This document shows positions 1-9,185 of a DNA stretch of 34,347 nt, piece after piece. Source of the stretch: Rhodospirillaceae bacterium. Its GTDB lineage: Bacteria > Pseudomonadota > Alphaproteobacteria > UBA8366 > GCA-2717185. The notes beneath the pieces are model-generated. The model did not search any database and was not told the DNA's origin. It worked only from the letters and a program-made list of their open reading frames with translations. A program made the position numbers and the translations under genes. Each line of letters starts with the position of its first letter. The stretch's first letter is position 1. The DNA lies in NCBI GenBank assembly GCA_002717185.1, contig PBDC01000053.1, positions 1 through 34,347 of the forward strand, read 5' to 3'.

Positions 1-325
1 CAGTCGCCTCCGGCGATTTCGGTGGGACGATGGCAGTCATCAGGCGGACGTCCTGGCGCAGTATTTCAGCGCGGACCGGCGGGAGGTACTCGCTGCGCCA
101 ACGTTGATTTTGGGCCAACTTGGCCTTCTTCGCCGCACGGTCGTTAAGATCTTCATAGGCCCAGAGATGCATCGACTGGTTAAGCGGACCGATCTCGGTC
201 AGCCAGTGACCAACCAACACGCCATACTCGTCGCCGCGAATTGCGCGGCCGATGGAGCCAGCACTTTCGGCGTGCACATGCGCCATGCCAGGTTTCATGG
301 TGTAGGTGCGCAGCTCGTAAATCAT
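1..325 (-). CDS. NIPSNAP family protein (3' end beyond window)
   Basis: The reading frame runs from an ATG at 325 off the left edge without a stop, giving about 108 residues. The N-terminus reads MIYELRTYTMKPG, the typical opening of NIPSNAP domain proteins (a small ferredoxin-like alpha/beta fold, usually about 100-110 residues per domain). A GAGGG ribosome-binding site lies about 5 bases before the ATG. NIPSNAP proteins in bacteria have no firmly established reaction and often sit among catabolic genes, as here. Little more than one domain is visible; whether a second follows cannot be told. The family call is confident, the function unknown. Confidence 0.85.
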   Translation of the reverse strand, partial: MIYELRTYTMKPGMAHVHAESAGSIGRAIRGDEYGVLVGHWLTEIGPLNQSMHLWAYEDLNDRAAKKAKLAQNQRWRSEYLPPVRAEILRQDVRLMTAIVPPKSPEAT

Positions 326-406
326 CGAAACCCTCACTCACCCATTTCAGACTGCAATAACGTAACCATAATTTACCGTGTGCGCTCTTCTTGTCCCACT
401 CTGCCG

Positions 407-1366
407 CTAACGACGCAGATGCTCCGGACTATCAAGGCCAACGCCGGTCAAATGGCCGAATAGCGCATGCAGCCGCGCCAGATACGCCTCCGGCAGAGAC
501 GGACGAAGGATCGACTCGATGTTGGCTTTCAGGTGATCCACGTTGCCTGTGCCAAACAGGACGGTATCGGCCCCCTTCTGGTGCCGGGAAAATCGATAGG
601 CGGCATCGATCAAGCTTTCAGCCTCATCCTCGAGAAAACCCAATGGATCGTCGGGATCGATGCCTTCCGGAGACAGTTTCCCGCCTTCGATAAGGCCACG
701 CACCTTCTCAACTAGCAAACCCGGTCGGCTAAAGATATTCCGCACGACGTACATCATCACAGTGCCGATGCCTCCAGCCTGCGTTTTCGGGAAGACATTC
801 GCGCGCGCAGTCTGATGCAACATATGAAATGCAAGCATCATGACGTCCCAGCATTTTTCATCGTCTACTGCGCGTCGGATCGTCAATTGTTCCGGATCGT
901 TCGCCGCAGGCTCCGTGATGCCCAAATACCGAAATTTTCCCTTGTCGCGCTCCTTAAGAATCGCAGGTGCTAGTACGTCGCGTGCATAATCGTAGTCAAG
1001 CAGCGAGACACCGTGAAGAAAGAAAACATCGACATAGTCAGTGTGAAGATGGCTTAGGGACTCGTCTAAATGATTGGCGAGGCAGTCCGGCGAAATACGT
1101 TCTCCCTCCAACCGAATCGTCGATTTGGTAGAGATCACGATCTTATCGCGCTGACGGCCCTTTAGCGCCAAACCAACAGCCGGTTCAGTGCCGTAGAGCC
1201 TAGCCGTGTCGATGTATGTCACGCCCATATCGAAGGCGGCGCGGATGATGTCGGCGGCCTCGGCTATCGACTTCCCAGCGCCAATCCCTACGCGGCTGTT
1301 GCCACCGCAGCCCAGCCCCGCGACACTGACCTTCAATCCCGTCCGGCCCAGTGTTGTGTACTCCAT
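407..1366 (-). CDS. aldo/keto reductase
   Basis: A 319-residue NAD(P)H-dependent oxidoreductase of the aldo/keto reductase superfamily, a soluble TIM-barrel enzyme reducing aldehydes, ketones or sugars. The start MEYTTLGRTGLKVS is the usual N-terminus of the family. The catalytic tetrad is visible: Asp53 and Tyr58 in YIDTARLYG, Lys81 in ISTKS and His118 in FFLHG. The open frame extends 39 codons further upstream, but the ATG at 1366 has a strong AAGGGGAG site and matches the family start. Overall it resembles the D-threo-aldose 1-dehydrogenase/L-fucose dehydrogenase-like branch, but the substrate cannot be read from the sequence. It is probably transcribed alone. Confidence 0.9.
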   Translation of the reverse strand: MEYTTLGRTGLKVSVAGLGCGGNSRVGIGAGKSIAEAADIIRAAFDMGVTYIDTARLYGTEPAVGLALKGRQRDKIVISTKSTIRLEGERISPDCLANHLDESLSHLHTDYVDVFFLHGVSLLDYDYARDVLAPAILKERDKGKFRYLGITEPAANDPEQLTIRRAVDDEKCWDVMMLAFHMLHQTARANVFPKTQAGGIGTVMMYVVRNIFSRPGLLVEKVRGLIEGGKLSPEGIDPDDPLGFLEDEAESLIDAAYRFSRHQKGADTVLFGTGNVDHLKANIESILRPSLPEAYLARLHALFGHLTGVGLDSPEHLRR

Positions 1367-1481
1367 GTCTCGCTCCCCTTGCGCGCAACGTTCCATTTCC
1401 GCCATTGCCGGCCGAACCCGATGGAGAACATGATCAGGCAAGATGTGCAGGATAGCGCGACGAAAGCAGATAATGTGAGGC

Positions 1482-1841
1482 ATGACAGTGATACAAATAT
1501 TCTACGGTATTGCAAAGGTCAGCTTGCTGGTATTTCTGATACTTGCGGCCAACGCTTGGCGCCTAGCCGAGGCACTTCGGGCGATTAATTTTCTAATTCC
1601 GGACCATTATCTGGGGCGGTTAGACGCGGTCTCCCGCACCCGAATTACCGGCCCCAGAAAAGCAGCGGATTGGCGAGAGAAGGTGCCATTTCAGCACTCC
1701 GTCTACCTTCGGCTGTTACTGTCGGCAGTGCTGCAGGAATATGAGGCACTTATTGCCAAGCGCGCACGGCTGCAAAGCCTAGTAACCACTAGCGCCGAAC
1801 CTGCAGACCTTAGCTGGCTGTCAAAGCACATCGCGAAGTAA
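1482..1841 (+). CDS. small hypothetical membrane-anchored protein (doubtful)
   Basis: An unrecognised 119-codon frame, divergent from the aldo/keto reductase. It begins with a hydrophobic stretch (about residues 4-24), which could be one membrane segment, followed by a soluble helical part rich in Leu, Arg and Ala. A GAGG sequence is too close to the ATG at 1482 but well spaced for the GTG at 1488, so the true start may be 1488. No family is recognised. It could be a genuine small protein or a chance open frame. Confidence 0.3.
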   Translation: MTVIQIFYGIAKVSLLVFLILAANAWRLAEALRAINFLIPDHYLGRLDAVSRTRITGPRKAADWREKVPFQHSVYLRLLLSAVLQEYEALIAKRARLQSLVTTSAEPADLSWLSKHIAK

Positions 1842-2481
1842 CGTATCGCGCCCGTTGAGAATTTGCCAACAAAGCCGAATAAGAAGAGCCTTCTTAGGCA
1901 ACTCGACGCCATTCCACGATCTATCGTTATTGCCAAAGGTGAGCTGGACAGCGGCTGGCTACCCTCGCCTTGTGCGCAACCACAGGCACCCGAATTCGGC
2001 CGCTGGACCTTAGGCGCATTACGACGGCTGGGACAGACGGCGCGGCGTTGTAAGCCTATATGCATCACCTGAACACCGGCCCAGATTTCAACGCCATGCG
2101 GGATGCCCGAGCCGCGTTGAGGACCGAGGGACGGCCATTGGACGGATACGCGCTGGCCGCCTACCTCGTCCCTGCTCTAGGCCGCATTGCGACGCAGAAG
2201 GTGCGGCGCGTAATCCGGCGCAACACGCTTGAACGGGCGGATCGAGCGCGCCTCGGAGCCGGCCCGGTGATTGTGTTCCAGCGGGTGGAAAAGGGATGAT
2301 GAAGAAGCACGCGATTAACGGCTCAGCCAACCAAATGGCTTACGTGAAAAAATGTAAAACAACTTGGAACTGTGCCTCACTAGCCATTTTCCAATACCAG
2401 AAAAAATCAGCCAACCGCATAGAGCGCGACTATTTCAATGTGGCTATGCAAAATTGTAAGGCTGAAGCAGTATGGAACAGG
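1842..2481. other. gene-poor stretch with two short unrecognised frames
   Basis: This stretch between the small hypothetical frame and the LLM oxidoreductase holds no recognisable gene. Two plus-strand open frames occur: 1863-2072 (TTG start, about 69 residues) and 2060-2299 (about 79 residues, containing ALAAYLVPALGRIA and many Arg residues). They overlap in different frames. They may be pieces of one decayed gene or chance frames in GC-rich DNA. From about 2300 the base composition turns AT-rich and nothing is open. Confidence 0.35.
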
Positions 2482-2501
2482 GACCGGTACCGAAACCGGT
2501 C
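2482..2501 (-). terminator. hairpin downstream of the LLM oxidoreductase gene
   Basis: A perfect 7-bp inverted repeat, GACCGGT and ACCGGTC, with a 6-base loop lies 11 bases beyond the stop of the minus-strand LLM oxidoreductase gene. Position and symmetry suit a transcription stop, but no clear T-run follows, so it is a weak terminator candidate. Confidence 0.4.
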
Positions 2502-2512
2502 GGGCTCATATC

Positions 2513-3364
2513 CTAGTTCAGCTTTGCCTTAATCTCCGCCCATATGTCGAGTTGTTTAAGGATCTCATCCTCCGGCTCCGACTCGAGCGAGATCACCACA
2601 CGCAACGCCCCTCTGTCGCGACGCCGTTTGAACTGATCGAGATCAGGCTGTGCACCCCAAATAGTCACCGGCAAATCGTCCGGATCGCGGCCAGCGTCAC
2701 GTGCCATTTGCTGGAATTCAGGGATAAAGTCCGTAACGTCGTCATGTGGCGGCAGAGCCGCATGTGGTATCCAACCGTCGCCATATCGTACGGCGCGACG
2801 CGCAGCATAAGGCCATGCGCCACCAACAATGACGGGCGGATAGGGCTTCTGTGCAGGCTTCGGCCACATCATCATGGGCGGAAAATCGCCCATGTCACCG
2901 TGGTATTCCGCCTTCGATTGGGTCCACATTTCCTTCATGGCTTCAATGCGTTCCCGCGCTAATTTGTTACGCGTATCAAAGGCCGTGCCGTGATCCGCCA
3001 TCTCTTCGGCATTCCAACCAGTGCCTACGCCAAACAGGAACCGTCCCCCTGACACCTGGTCAATTGAGGCAACAAGCTTCGCGGTTTGGATTGGGTCACG
3101 TTGCTGCACAAGACAAATTCCCGTGCCAAGCTTAAGAGTTTTCGTCACTACAGCCGCCGCGGTCAGACTCACGAACGGATCCATTACGTCGTAATATTTT
3201 TTCGGAATCGCGTCCCAAAGCGGGAATGATGATTTTGTGGCGACTGGTATGTGGCTATGCTCTGGCGCCCAGAGCGATTCGAATTGACGTTCCTCCAGTG
3301 CCCGCGCTATCACGGGCGCTGTGATCGAATAGTCTGTGAAGAACATTGCGGCGCCAATCTGCAT
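2513..3364 (-). CDS. LLM-class flavin-dependent oxidoreductase (F420-type, TIGR03619-like)
   Basis: A 283-residue luciferase-like (LLM) oxidoreductase, a TIM-barrel enzyme using reduced FMN or F420. Family signals are the opening MQIGAAMFFTDYS, WAPEHSHIP (about residues 32-40), LGTGICLVQQRDP (about 98-110), GGRFLFGVGTGWNAEE and PPVIVGG. The layout matches the family annotated as probable F420-dependent oxidoreductase (Rv2161c-like, TIGR03619). The cofactor is not proven; many proteobacterial members are annotated this way by homology alone. An ATG with an upstream GGGG site supports the start. The gene stands alone, divergent from an acyl-CoA dehydrogenase gene. Confidence 0.85.
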   Translation of the reverse strand: MQIGAAMFFTDYSITAPVIARALEERQFESLWAPEHSHIPVATKSSFPLWDAIPKKYYDVMDPFVSLTAAAVVTKTLKLGTGICLVQQRDPIQTAKLVASIDQVSGGRFLFGVGTGWNAEEMADHGTAFDTRNKLARERIEAMKEMWTQSKAEYHGDMGDFPPMMMWPKPAQKPYPPVIVGGAWPYAARRAVRYGDGWIPHAALPPHDDVTDFIPEFQQMARDAGRDPDDLPVTIWGAQPDLDQFKRRRDRGALRVVISLESEPEDEILKQLDIWAEIKAKLN

Positions 3365-3582
3365 TTATGAAGCCCCCTACTTGTATTTGGCCACTCTAGT
3401 CATACTCGGACGCCTCACTCCGATCTAGGCTATCTCACCCAAACCTTGCGGTTATCTCCGGACATTGGAAATGAAAGCTCATTTCCTCGACTTCCTCCAG
3501 TTCTTGCCTGCATTCGCTCCCTTGACCGCTTCTGGCCCGTCCTCGATATTCCATCAGATGGATTTTGCAGCGGAGCCACCCT

Positions 3583-4785
3583 ATGGAAATCGAACTAAGC
3601 GCTAAAGATATGGCTTTCCGGGACGAGGTGCGCACCTTTCTCGACAAAACGTTGACCGACGATATTCGCGAAGGGGCGCGACTGACACCTGGCGTTCGCA
3701 CTAAACCGGAAATCGGGCAACGCTGGACAAAGAAGCTCGCCTCTAAAGGCTGGCTTTGCCACAACTGGCCGGCTGAATATGGCGGGCCCGGCTGGAACAC
3801 AGTGCAGAAGTATATCTTCGAGACCGAATGCGCCCAGGCCGGCACACCGATAATTAACAATATGGGTATCCGCATGGTCGGTCCCGTGGTCATGAAATAC
3901 GGCACGGACGAGCAGAAAGCAGAAGTCCTACCTAGCATACTCAAGGACGAATTCCAGTGGTGCCAAGGTTATTCCGAACCGGGGTCCGGGTCCGACCTGG
4001 CTTCACTGCAGACCCGTGCAGTTAAGGATGGAGAAGAATACGTCATCAACGGCAGCAAAATCTGGACGTCTGGAGCACATTACGCTGACAAAATTTTTTG
4101 CCTGGTTCGCACTTCGACGGAAGGCAAAAAACAGGAAGGCATCAGCTTCCTGCTATTTGATATGAACCTGCCGGGTATCAAAGTTGAACCCGTTATCATG
4201 TTCTCCGGCGAGCATGAACTAAACCAAGTTTTCTTCGACAATGTCCGCGTTCCTCAGACCAATCGCATCGGTCCCGAAAACAAAGGCTGGACAGTGGCAA
4301 AATATCTGCTGGAGTTCGAACGTGGTGGCATCGCGTACACGCCGCCGGTTAAAGCCGGTCTCAAGCGCCTACGTGAAATCGCTTTGCAAGAAGTGAGTGG
4401 CGGACAACGACTGGTAGACGATGACGACTTCCGCCGCCAGTTGAGTCACCTAGAAACACAGGTCTGGGCCAACGAGACCACCGAGAAGCGCGTCATGAGT
4501 GCCCTCAGTAATGGCCAAAACCCTGGAAGCGCCTCCTCCATGTTCAAACTGCGGGGATCAGAACTATTGCAGCAGACGCTGGAACTTACCATGCGTGCAA
4601 TCGGATACTATGCTGGTATCTTTCAGCCTGATGCCTATATCCCTGGCGCCAATGTCAACCCTATCGCCCCAAAGCACGGCGTCACCGCGACAGCCAAGTA
4701 CTTCAATCAGCGCGCGGCAACAATTTACGCGGGCTCCAGCGAGGTGCAACGCGGCATAATCGCCAAGCACGTGCTCGGGCTATAG
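3583..4785 (+). CDS. acyl-CoA dehydrogenase family protein
   Basis: A 400-residue FAD-dependent acyl-CoA dehydrogenase, of usual family length, which would introduce a double bond next to the thioester of an acyl-CoA. Visible signatures are GYSEPGSGSDLASLQTRA (about residues 132-149, the flavin/substrate-binding segment), NGSKIWTSGAH in the middle beta domain, and YFNQRAATIYAGSSEVQRGI near the C-terminus. The open frame extends a few codons upstream to a TTG, but the ATG at 3583 is preceded by CGGAG. It resembles the large-subunit PimC-like branch; the substrate is unknown. It converges on the GMC oxidoreductase gene with only 6 bases between stops. Confidence 0.9.
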   Translation: MEIELSAKDMAFRDEVRTFLDKTLTDDIREGARLTPGVRTKPEIGQRWTKKLASKGWLCHNWPAEYGGPGWNTVQKYIFETECAQAGTPIINNMGIRMVGPVVMKYGTDEQKAEVLPSILKDEFQWCQGYSEPGSGSDLASLQTRAVKDGEEYVINGSKIWTSGAHYADKIFCLVRTSTEGKKQEGISFLLFDMNLPGIKVEPVIMFSGEHELNQVFFDNVRVPQTNRIGPENKGWTVAKYLLEFERGGIAYTPPVKAGLKRLREIALQEVSGGQRLVDDDDFRRQLSHLETQVWANETTEKRVMSALSNGQNPGSASSMFKLRGSELLQQTLELTMRAIGYYAGIFQPDAYIPGANVNPIAPKHGVTATAKYFNQRAATIYAGSSEVQRGIIAKHVLGL

Positions 4786-4791
4786 GAGAAC

Positions 4792-6420
4792 CTACGCTGC
4801 CGCCCGAGCGACGGCGGCATCTTCCAAAACCATCGTCGCGCATTTCTCGCCGATCATAATCGACGGAGCGTTGGTGTTGCCAGATGTCAATGACGGCATG
4901 ATCGAGGCGTCTGCCACGCGCAAGCCTTCAATGCCATGCACACGCAGTCGATCGTCGACTACCGCCTGCGGGTCCTGGCCCATCTTACAGGTCCCAACCG
5001 GGTGATACGTTGTCTCCGCATGGTGGCGGACCCATTCTATAAGATCGTCGTCGCTCTGATATTGCGGGCCGGGTGCTAGTTCCTCACCAACGATATCGGC
5101 AACCGGCGCAGTGTTCATCACTTCCCTTCCCTTGCGCATAGCGAATACTACACCGCCTCGGTCCATCTCCGCCGACAGGAAATTGAAGCGGATCGCAGGC
5201 GATTCCGTCGGATCAGTCGACTTGATATGGATACTGCCAAGGCTTTCCGATCGCAACACGTTCACATTCATTGTTATGCCCCTCTGCTTAGCAATGCGCC
5301 GCTCACGGTTGATACGCTCTGTCAGAAACGGCATGAAGGACACGGTCGCATCCGGTGAATCCAGGCCTTCGCGTGTGCGGAAATACATCCGCACAGGTAC
5401 CGTGGATAGACCGAGGAAGCCTCTGCGGAACAGCCCATACTTTAGCGCCTCCCCCCAAAGGCGCACACCGTTACCGCGTTCGTTGAAGGTCGCATTCGGC
5501 TCAGTGATCGAATATTTCATACGCGGTGAGTAGTGGTCACGCAGGTTTTCGCCCACACCGGGCAATTCATGCACTACTTTAATACCCAAACTCTTCAAAA
5601 GTTCGGGCTGGCCAATGCCGCTCAGTTCCAAGAGCTTCGGCGAGTTGATTGAGCCCCCTGAAACCACGACTTCGCGGTTGGCCCGTGCCTCGTATTTCTG
5701 CCCGCGCACGGTATAACGCACACCAACGCAGCGTTTGCCTTCCAGGATCAATGAATCGCCCATGGCCCCCGTCTCGATTGTCAGGTTCGAGCGGCCTCGC
5801 GCCGGATCTAGATAGCAGTAGGCGGTACTCATGCGACGCCCTTTGTTAATAGTCGCCTGGGTCATCGCGATGCCTTCCTGATCCCCGCCATTATAATCAG
5901 GATTGTATTTGATGCCGCAGGCCTCTGCCGACTGGATTAGCTTATCGAAGAAGGGGCTGAGTTTTGGCGAATCCGTCACCTTCAGGAGTCCCTCACGGCC
6001 ACGGAACTCGTCCGAACCACCCTCGTAACTCTCCATCTGTTTAAAAATCGGCAGCACATCAGCGTAACTCCAGCCACGGTTGCCTAGCTGCGCCCAATGA
6101 TCGTAATCCTGGCGCTGACCGCGCACGAAAACCATGCCGTTTATCGAGCTGGATCCGCCAAGCATCTTACCTCTTGGCACCTCAATATCACGCTGCCCAC
6201 TGCCCTCGTCCGGCTCAGAGCGATAGCACCAATTAACCTGCGGATTTTCGATCAGCTTTGCGACGCCGGCAGGGATACGCGACCAAATATAGCCAGCCCC
6301 TTCCACACCTGCCTCTAGGCACAGTACCTTGCAATCGCCGCTTGCGCTCAACCGGTTGGCCAAGACCGACCCGGCTGACCCAGCCCCAACGACAATGTAA
6401 TCATAGGTACTGTCCGCCAT
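4792..6420 (-). CDS. GMC family oxidoreductase (choline/alcohol dehydrogenase-like)
   Basis: A 542-residue glucose-methanol-choline family flavoprotein oxidising an alcohol. It opens with the Rossmann FAD-binding motif VVGAGSAGSVLANRLS and carries both GMC signatures: RGKMLGGSSSINGMVF near residue 82 and GSINSPKLLELSGIG near 256. Near the C-terminus the catalytic His lies in TTYHPVGTCKMG and the second catalytic residue, Asn, in TSGNTNAPSIMIGE. The size equals that of choline dehydrogenase-like and PEG dehydrogenase-like members, but the substrate cannot be assigned. A GTG one codon upstream is possible; the ATG at 6420 fits the GGAGAG site better. Confidence 0.93.
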   Translation of the reverse strand: MADSTYDYIVVGAGSAGSVLANRLSASGDCKVLCLEAGVEGAGYIWSRIPAGVAKLIENPQVNWCYRSEPDEGSGQRDIEVPRGKMLGGSSSINGMVFVRGQRQDYDHWAQLGNRGWSYADVLPIFKQMESYEGGSDEFRGREGLLKVTDSPKLSPFFDKLIQSAEACGIKYNPDYNGGDQEGIAMTQATINKGRRMSTAYCYLDPARGRSNLTIETGAMGDSLILEGKRCVGVRYTVRGQKYEARANREVVVSGGSINSPKLLELSGIGQPELLKSLGIKVVHELPGVGENLRDHYSPRMKYSITEPNATFNERGNGVRLWGEALKYGLFRRGFLGLSTVPVRMYFRTREGLDSPDATVSFMPFLTERINRERRIAKQRGITMNVNVLRSESLGSIHIKSTDPTESPAIRFNFLSAEMDRGGVVFAMRKGREVMNTAPVADIVGEELAPGPQYQSDDDLIEWVRHHAETTYHPVGTCKMGQDPQAVVDDRLRVHGIEGLRVADASIMPSLTSGNTNAPSIMIGEKCATMVLEDAAVARAAA

Positions 6421-6511
6421 CACACTCTCTCCCCAATCCCGTTTTTTGCTGTTAGGTCATGAGGATAAGAGGCGGTACGAGACGTGTCAAAATAGACTAT
6501 GCCTCTAATTT

Positions 6512-7669
6512 TCAGTTGCGTTTACGGTCGTCCAGGCCAAGATCGCGGCCAATAATTTCCTTCATGATCTCTGAAGAGCCCGCATAAATACGGCTGATGC
6601 GAGCGTCGGCAAATACGCGAGAGATCTCATACTCGTCCATATAACCGGCACCTCCATGCAGTTGCAGGCATTCATCGGCGACACGGCCTTCTATTTCAGA
6701 AGCGTAAAGTTTCGCCTCAGCTGCCATCTCTGCGCTCAGGGTCCCCTCCAGATGCTCTAACGCGCAATGGTCGACAAGTGCCCAGGCTGCGTCGAGTTGA
6801 GTGCGTAGCTCCGCCAACTTAAAACGTGAGTTCTGAAAGGTGCCGATGGGCTGACCGAACGCACGTCGATTGTTGACGAAGTCGAGGGTAAGGTCGAAGG
6901 CGCGTTCCGCATGTGCTAGAAAACCGACCGAACCAATCAACCGTTCCTCTGCTAAGTTGCGCATCATCAACTTGAAGCCTTGCATTGGATCTCCAAGCAC
7001 GTTGGCCTTAGGCACCTCGACGTTCTCGAAAAACAGTTCGGCCGTATCCTGCGAATACAGACCCAGCTTCTTCAGGTTCCGTCCTCGCTGAAAACCAGGC
7101 ATACCATCTTCAACCAAAAATAGACCGATGGCATGTCGGTGGTTCAGATCAGTCCGCGCAGCAACAACTACCAGCCCCGCAAGCAGCCCGTTCGAGATAT
7201 AGGTCTTCGATCCGTTAAGAAGCCAATGATCACCCTTGTCTTCAGCTCGCGTCTTGATCCCAGCTAAGTCAGAGCCAGCCTCAGGTTCGGTCATGGCAAT
7301 CGCAAGAACGCAGTCGCCGGAGACAATGCTTGGCATAAAACGGTCACGCTGTTCGTCACTGCCAGAACGATGTAGGTAGGGACCGACGATTCGGTTGTGC
7401 AGAGGGATGATCAGACCGGGCTCACGAGGGCCAATTTCCTCCGCGATAATCATGTCATAGCGGAAATCATCAAGCGCAAGTCCACCATATCTCTCATCAG
7501 CATACATGCAAAGGAAGCCCTGTCCGCCAGCGCTACGCCAAACCTCGCGACTAACAACACCAGCCTCTCGCCAGTTTTCGCCGTGCGGGAATACCTCGGT
7601 CTCTGCCCAACGTCGAACAGATTGACGAAAAATTTCGTGTTCCTCCCGGTAAAGCCGGCGACGAATCAA
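6512..7669 (-). CDS. acyl-CoA dehydrogenase family protein (TTG start)
   Basis: A 385-residue FAD acyl-CoA dehydrogenase. Visible segments are FLCMYADERYGG, AIAMTEPEAGSDLAGIKTRA (FAD/substrate loop, about residues 123-142), NGSKTYISNG, LQLHGGAGYMDEYEISR (C-terminal domain) and RISRIYAGSSEIMKEIIGRDL at the end. It resembles long-chain/citronellyl-CoA-type dehydrogenases. The start is a TTG overlapping the stop of the upstream enoyl-CoA hydratase gene (TTGA, 4 bases); a GGAG lies about 8 bases before it, inside that gene's end. The next in-frame ATG would delete over 50 conserved residues. Tight coupling with the hydratase gene suggests consecutive beta-oxidation-type steps. Confidence 0.9.
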   Translation of the reverse strand: MIRRRLYREEHEIFRQSVRRWAETEVFPHGENWREAGVVSREVWRSAGGQGFLCMYADERYGGLALDDFRYDMIIAEEIGPREPGLIIPLHNRIVGPYLHRSGSDEQRDRFMPSIVSGDCVLAIAMTEPEAGSDLAGIKTRAEDKGDHWLLNGSKTYISNGLLAGLVVVAARTDLNHRHAIGLFLVEDGMPGFQRGRNLKKLGLYSQDTAELFFENVEVPKANVLGDPMQGFKLMMRNLAEERLIGSVGFLAHAERAFDLTLDFVNNRRAFGQPIGTFQNSRFKLAELRTQLDAAWALVDHCALEHLEGTLSAEMAAEAKLYASEIEGRVADECLQLHGGAGYMDEYEISRVFADARISRIYAGSSEIMKEIIGRDLGLDDRKRN

Positions 7670-8460
7670 GATGTATTCTCCGAACGACCACGCATTATTA
7701 CACTCCCACGACGCGCTTCCAGCGCATCAGGCGTCAAGCCGGCGTTCCACGCTTTTGCCCTATGCCGTTCCAACCTCCTACCGTCCGCCAACGTACTCCC
7801 CAATCCGTCATTGATGAGTTGTTTCAGTTCACGAAGGAAGATTGGATCAGCCTTGGCAATCTCATCCGCAAGGATCACGGCCTCTTGTAACAGCGAGGCC
7901 TCCGGTACGATACGGCTCACCAAACCCCACTCTTCAGCCTGTGCGGCATCGATGAAACGCCCAGTAAAACTAAGTTCCCTAGCACGCGACGGGCCGATGA
8001 TACGCGCCAGTTTCTGCGACAACCCCCAACCCGGCAGCACACCGACCCTAACATGTGTGTCAGCAAAGCGAGCGTTCGGCGAAGCTAGCAAGATATCGCA
8101 ACCCAAGGCTAATTCGAATCCACCGGTCACAGCGACACCGTTTACTGCACCAATAACTGGGCAATGACAGGCCTCAATTGCGTCCAATGGATCATCCTCG
8201 GAACGTTCCTTGCCAGCAGACCCAAGCGCTGCAGGATCTGTTCCCAGTTCCTTTAAATCGAGGCCGGCCGAAAATGCCCGATAACCCGTGCCGGTTAAGA
8301 TAATGACCCGCACATATGGATCTGAATCTAGCCGACGTATCTCGCGTGCCAACTCACTCCTTAACATCCGAGACAACGCATTCATCACCTCCGGCCGGTT
8401 CAAAGTAACAATGGCGACGGAGTTTCGTTGCTCAGTCAAGAGTATCTCTTTACTTGGCAT
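7666..8460 (-). CDS. enoyl-CoA hydratase/isomerase family protein
   Basis: A 264-residue crotonase-fold protein expected to act on a CoA thioester. The oxyanion-hole segments are seen as AFSAGLDLKELG (about residues 60-72) and GAVNGVAVTGGFELALGCDIL (about 107-126), followed by ADTHVRVGVLPGWGLSQ. One catalytic Glu position (in GGFELA) is kept. At the second position of classic hydratases (Glu164 of rat crotonase) this protein has the ADTHVRVG segment instead, so it may be an isomerase, hydrolase or lyase of the superfamily. Its stop overlaps the TTG start of the acyl-CoA dehydrogenase gene, so the two are co-translated. Confidence 0.9.
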   Translation of the reverse strand: MPSKEILLTEQRNSVAIVTLNRPEVMNALSRMLRSELAREIRRLDSDPYVRVIILTGTGYRAFSAGLDLKELGTDPAALGSAGKERSEDDPLDAIEACHCPVIGAVNGVAVTGGFELALGCDILLASPNARFADTHVRVGVLPGWGLSQKLARIIGPSRARELSFTGRFIDAAQAEEWGLVSRIVPEASLLQEAVILADEIAKADPIFLRELKQLINDGLGSTLADGRRLERHRAKAWNAGLTPDALEARRGSVIMRGRSENTS

Positions 8461-8498
8461 CCCGCTTGATCATCAGATTATACCACTTGAAAATTCTG

Positions 8499-9185
8499 CT
8501 AACGGGGCACTAATACATCCCTAATGCCACTAAGGTCATGCAATTCCACATCAGGTGTGTATGTAAGGTCACCTGAACGGTAATAACGATTAACCCATAT
8601 CCGGCGTCCTACCCCTACGTCCTTTGCCACGCGCATATCGTGATAAAAACTTTGCGCAATATGGGTAACATCCCCTGGTGCGGCGCCAATACGTTCAAAT
8701 AAAGCATAAAACATCTTCTCAGATGGCTTGTAACATTTGGCTTGGGAAGCCAAGACAACAGCATCAAATATTATTCCAAGCCTTATCGTAGTATAGCGGA
8801 TAATATCTGGTTCAGAGTTTGAAAGAATGGCCAAACGGTGGTCCTGCTTAAGGTCGCGCAACACCGGTAAAACATCAGGGAAAGGCTCAGCCGCACGAAC
8901 GGCCTCAATAATAAATTCCTCGTCTTCTAGAAAACCTTCAATGCCAACTAGATTCAAAGAAGAATGCAGACTGCTACGAAGAATATTGTTCAGGGGCTGA
9001 AACGGCCCTAATTGAAGATTTTTTTCACTTTCTTCGAAAGCCTGTTGGGCTGCGTCTACAGCTTTTTTATCGCCACCCTTTTTGCGCACAATATTAGCAA
9101 GGGCATCTGCTTTGCCCTCTGAATAACGAACAAGCGTGTCGTAACAATCAAATGTCAACCACGGAAGTTCAGACTGGATGGTCAT
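8499..9185 (-). CDS. HAD-superfamily hydrolase, haloacid dehalogenase type II-like
   Basis: A 228-residue haloacid dehalogenase superfamily protein, of the usual size for type II 2-haloacid dehalogenases. Motif I is FDCYDTLVRY with nucleophile Asp13, motif II is ILSNSEPD, and the lysine motif is CYKPSEKMFYAL. The final acidic motif region reads AQSFYHDMRVAKDVGVGRRIWVNR, a form common in the dehalogenase branch. It would remove halide from short 2-haloacids or phosphate from a small metabolite; which one is not visible. It starts at an ATG with no strong ribosome-binding site. It lies 38 bases upstream of the hydratase gene, so it may lead that small operon. Confidence 0.85.
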   Translation of the reverse strand: MTIQSELPWLTFDCYDTLVRYSEGKADALANIVRKKGGDKKAVDAAQQAFEESEKNLQLGPFQPLNNILRSSLHSSLNLVGIEGFLEDEEFIIEAVRAAEPFPDVLPVLRDLKQDHRLAILSNSEPDIIRYTTIRLGIIFDAVVLASQAKCYKPSEKMFYALFERIGAAPGDVTHIAQSFYHDMRVAKDVGVGRRIWVNRYYRSGDLTYTPDVELHDLSGIRDVLVPR

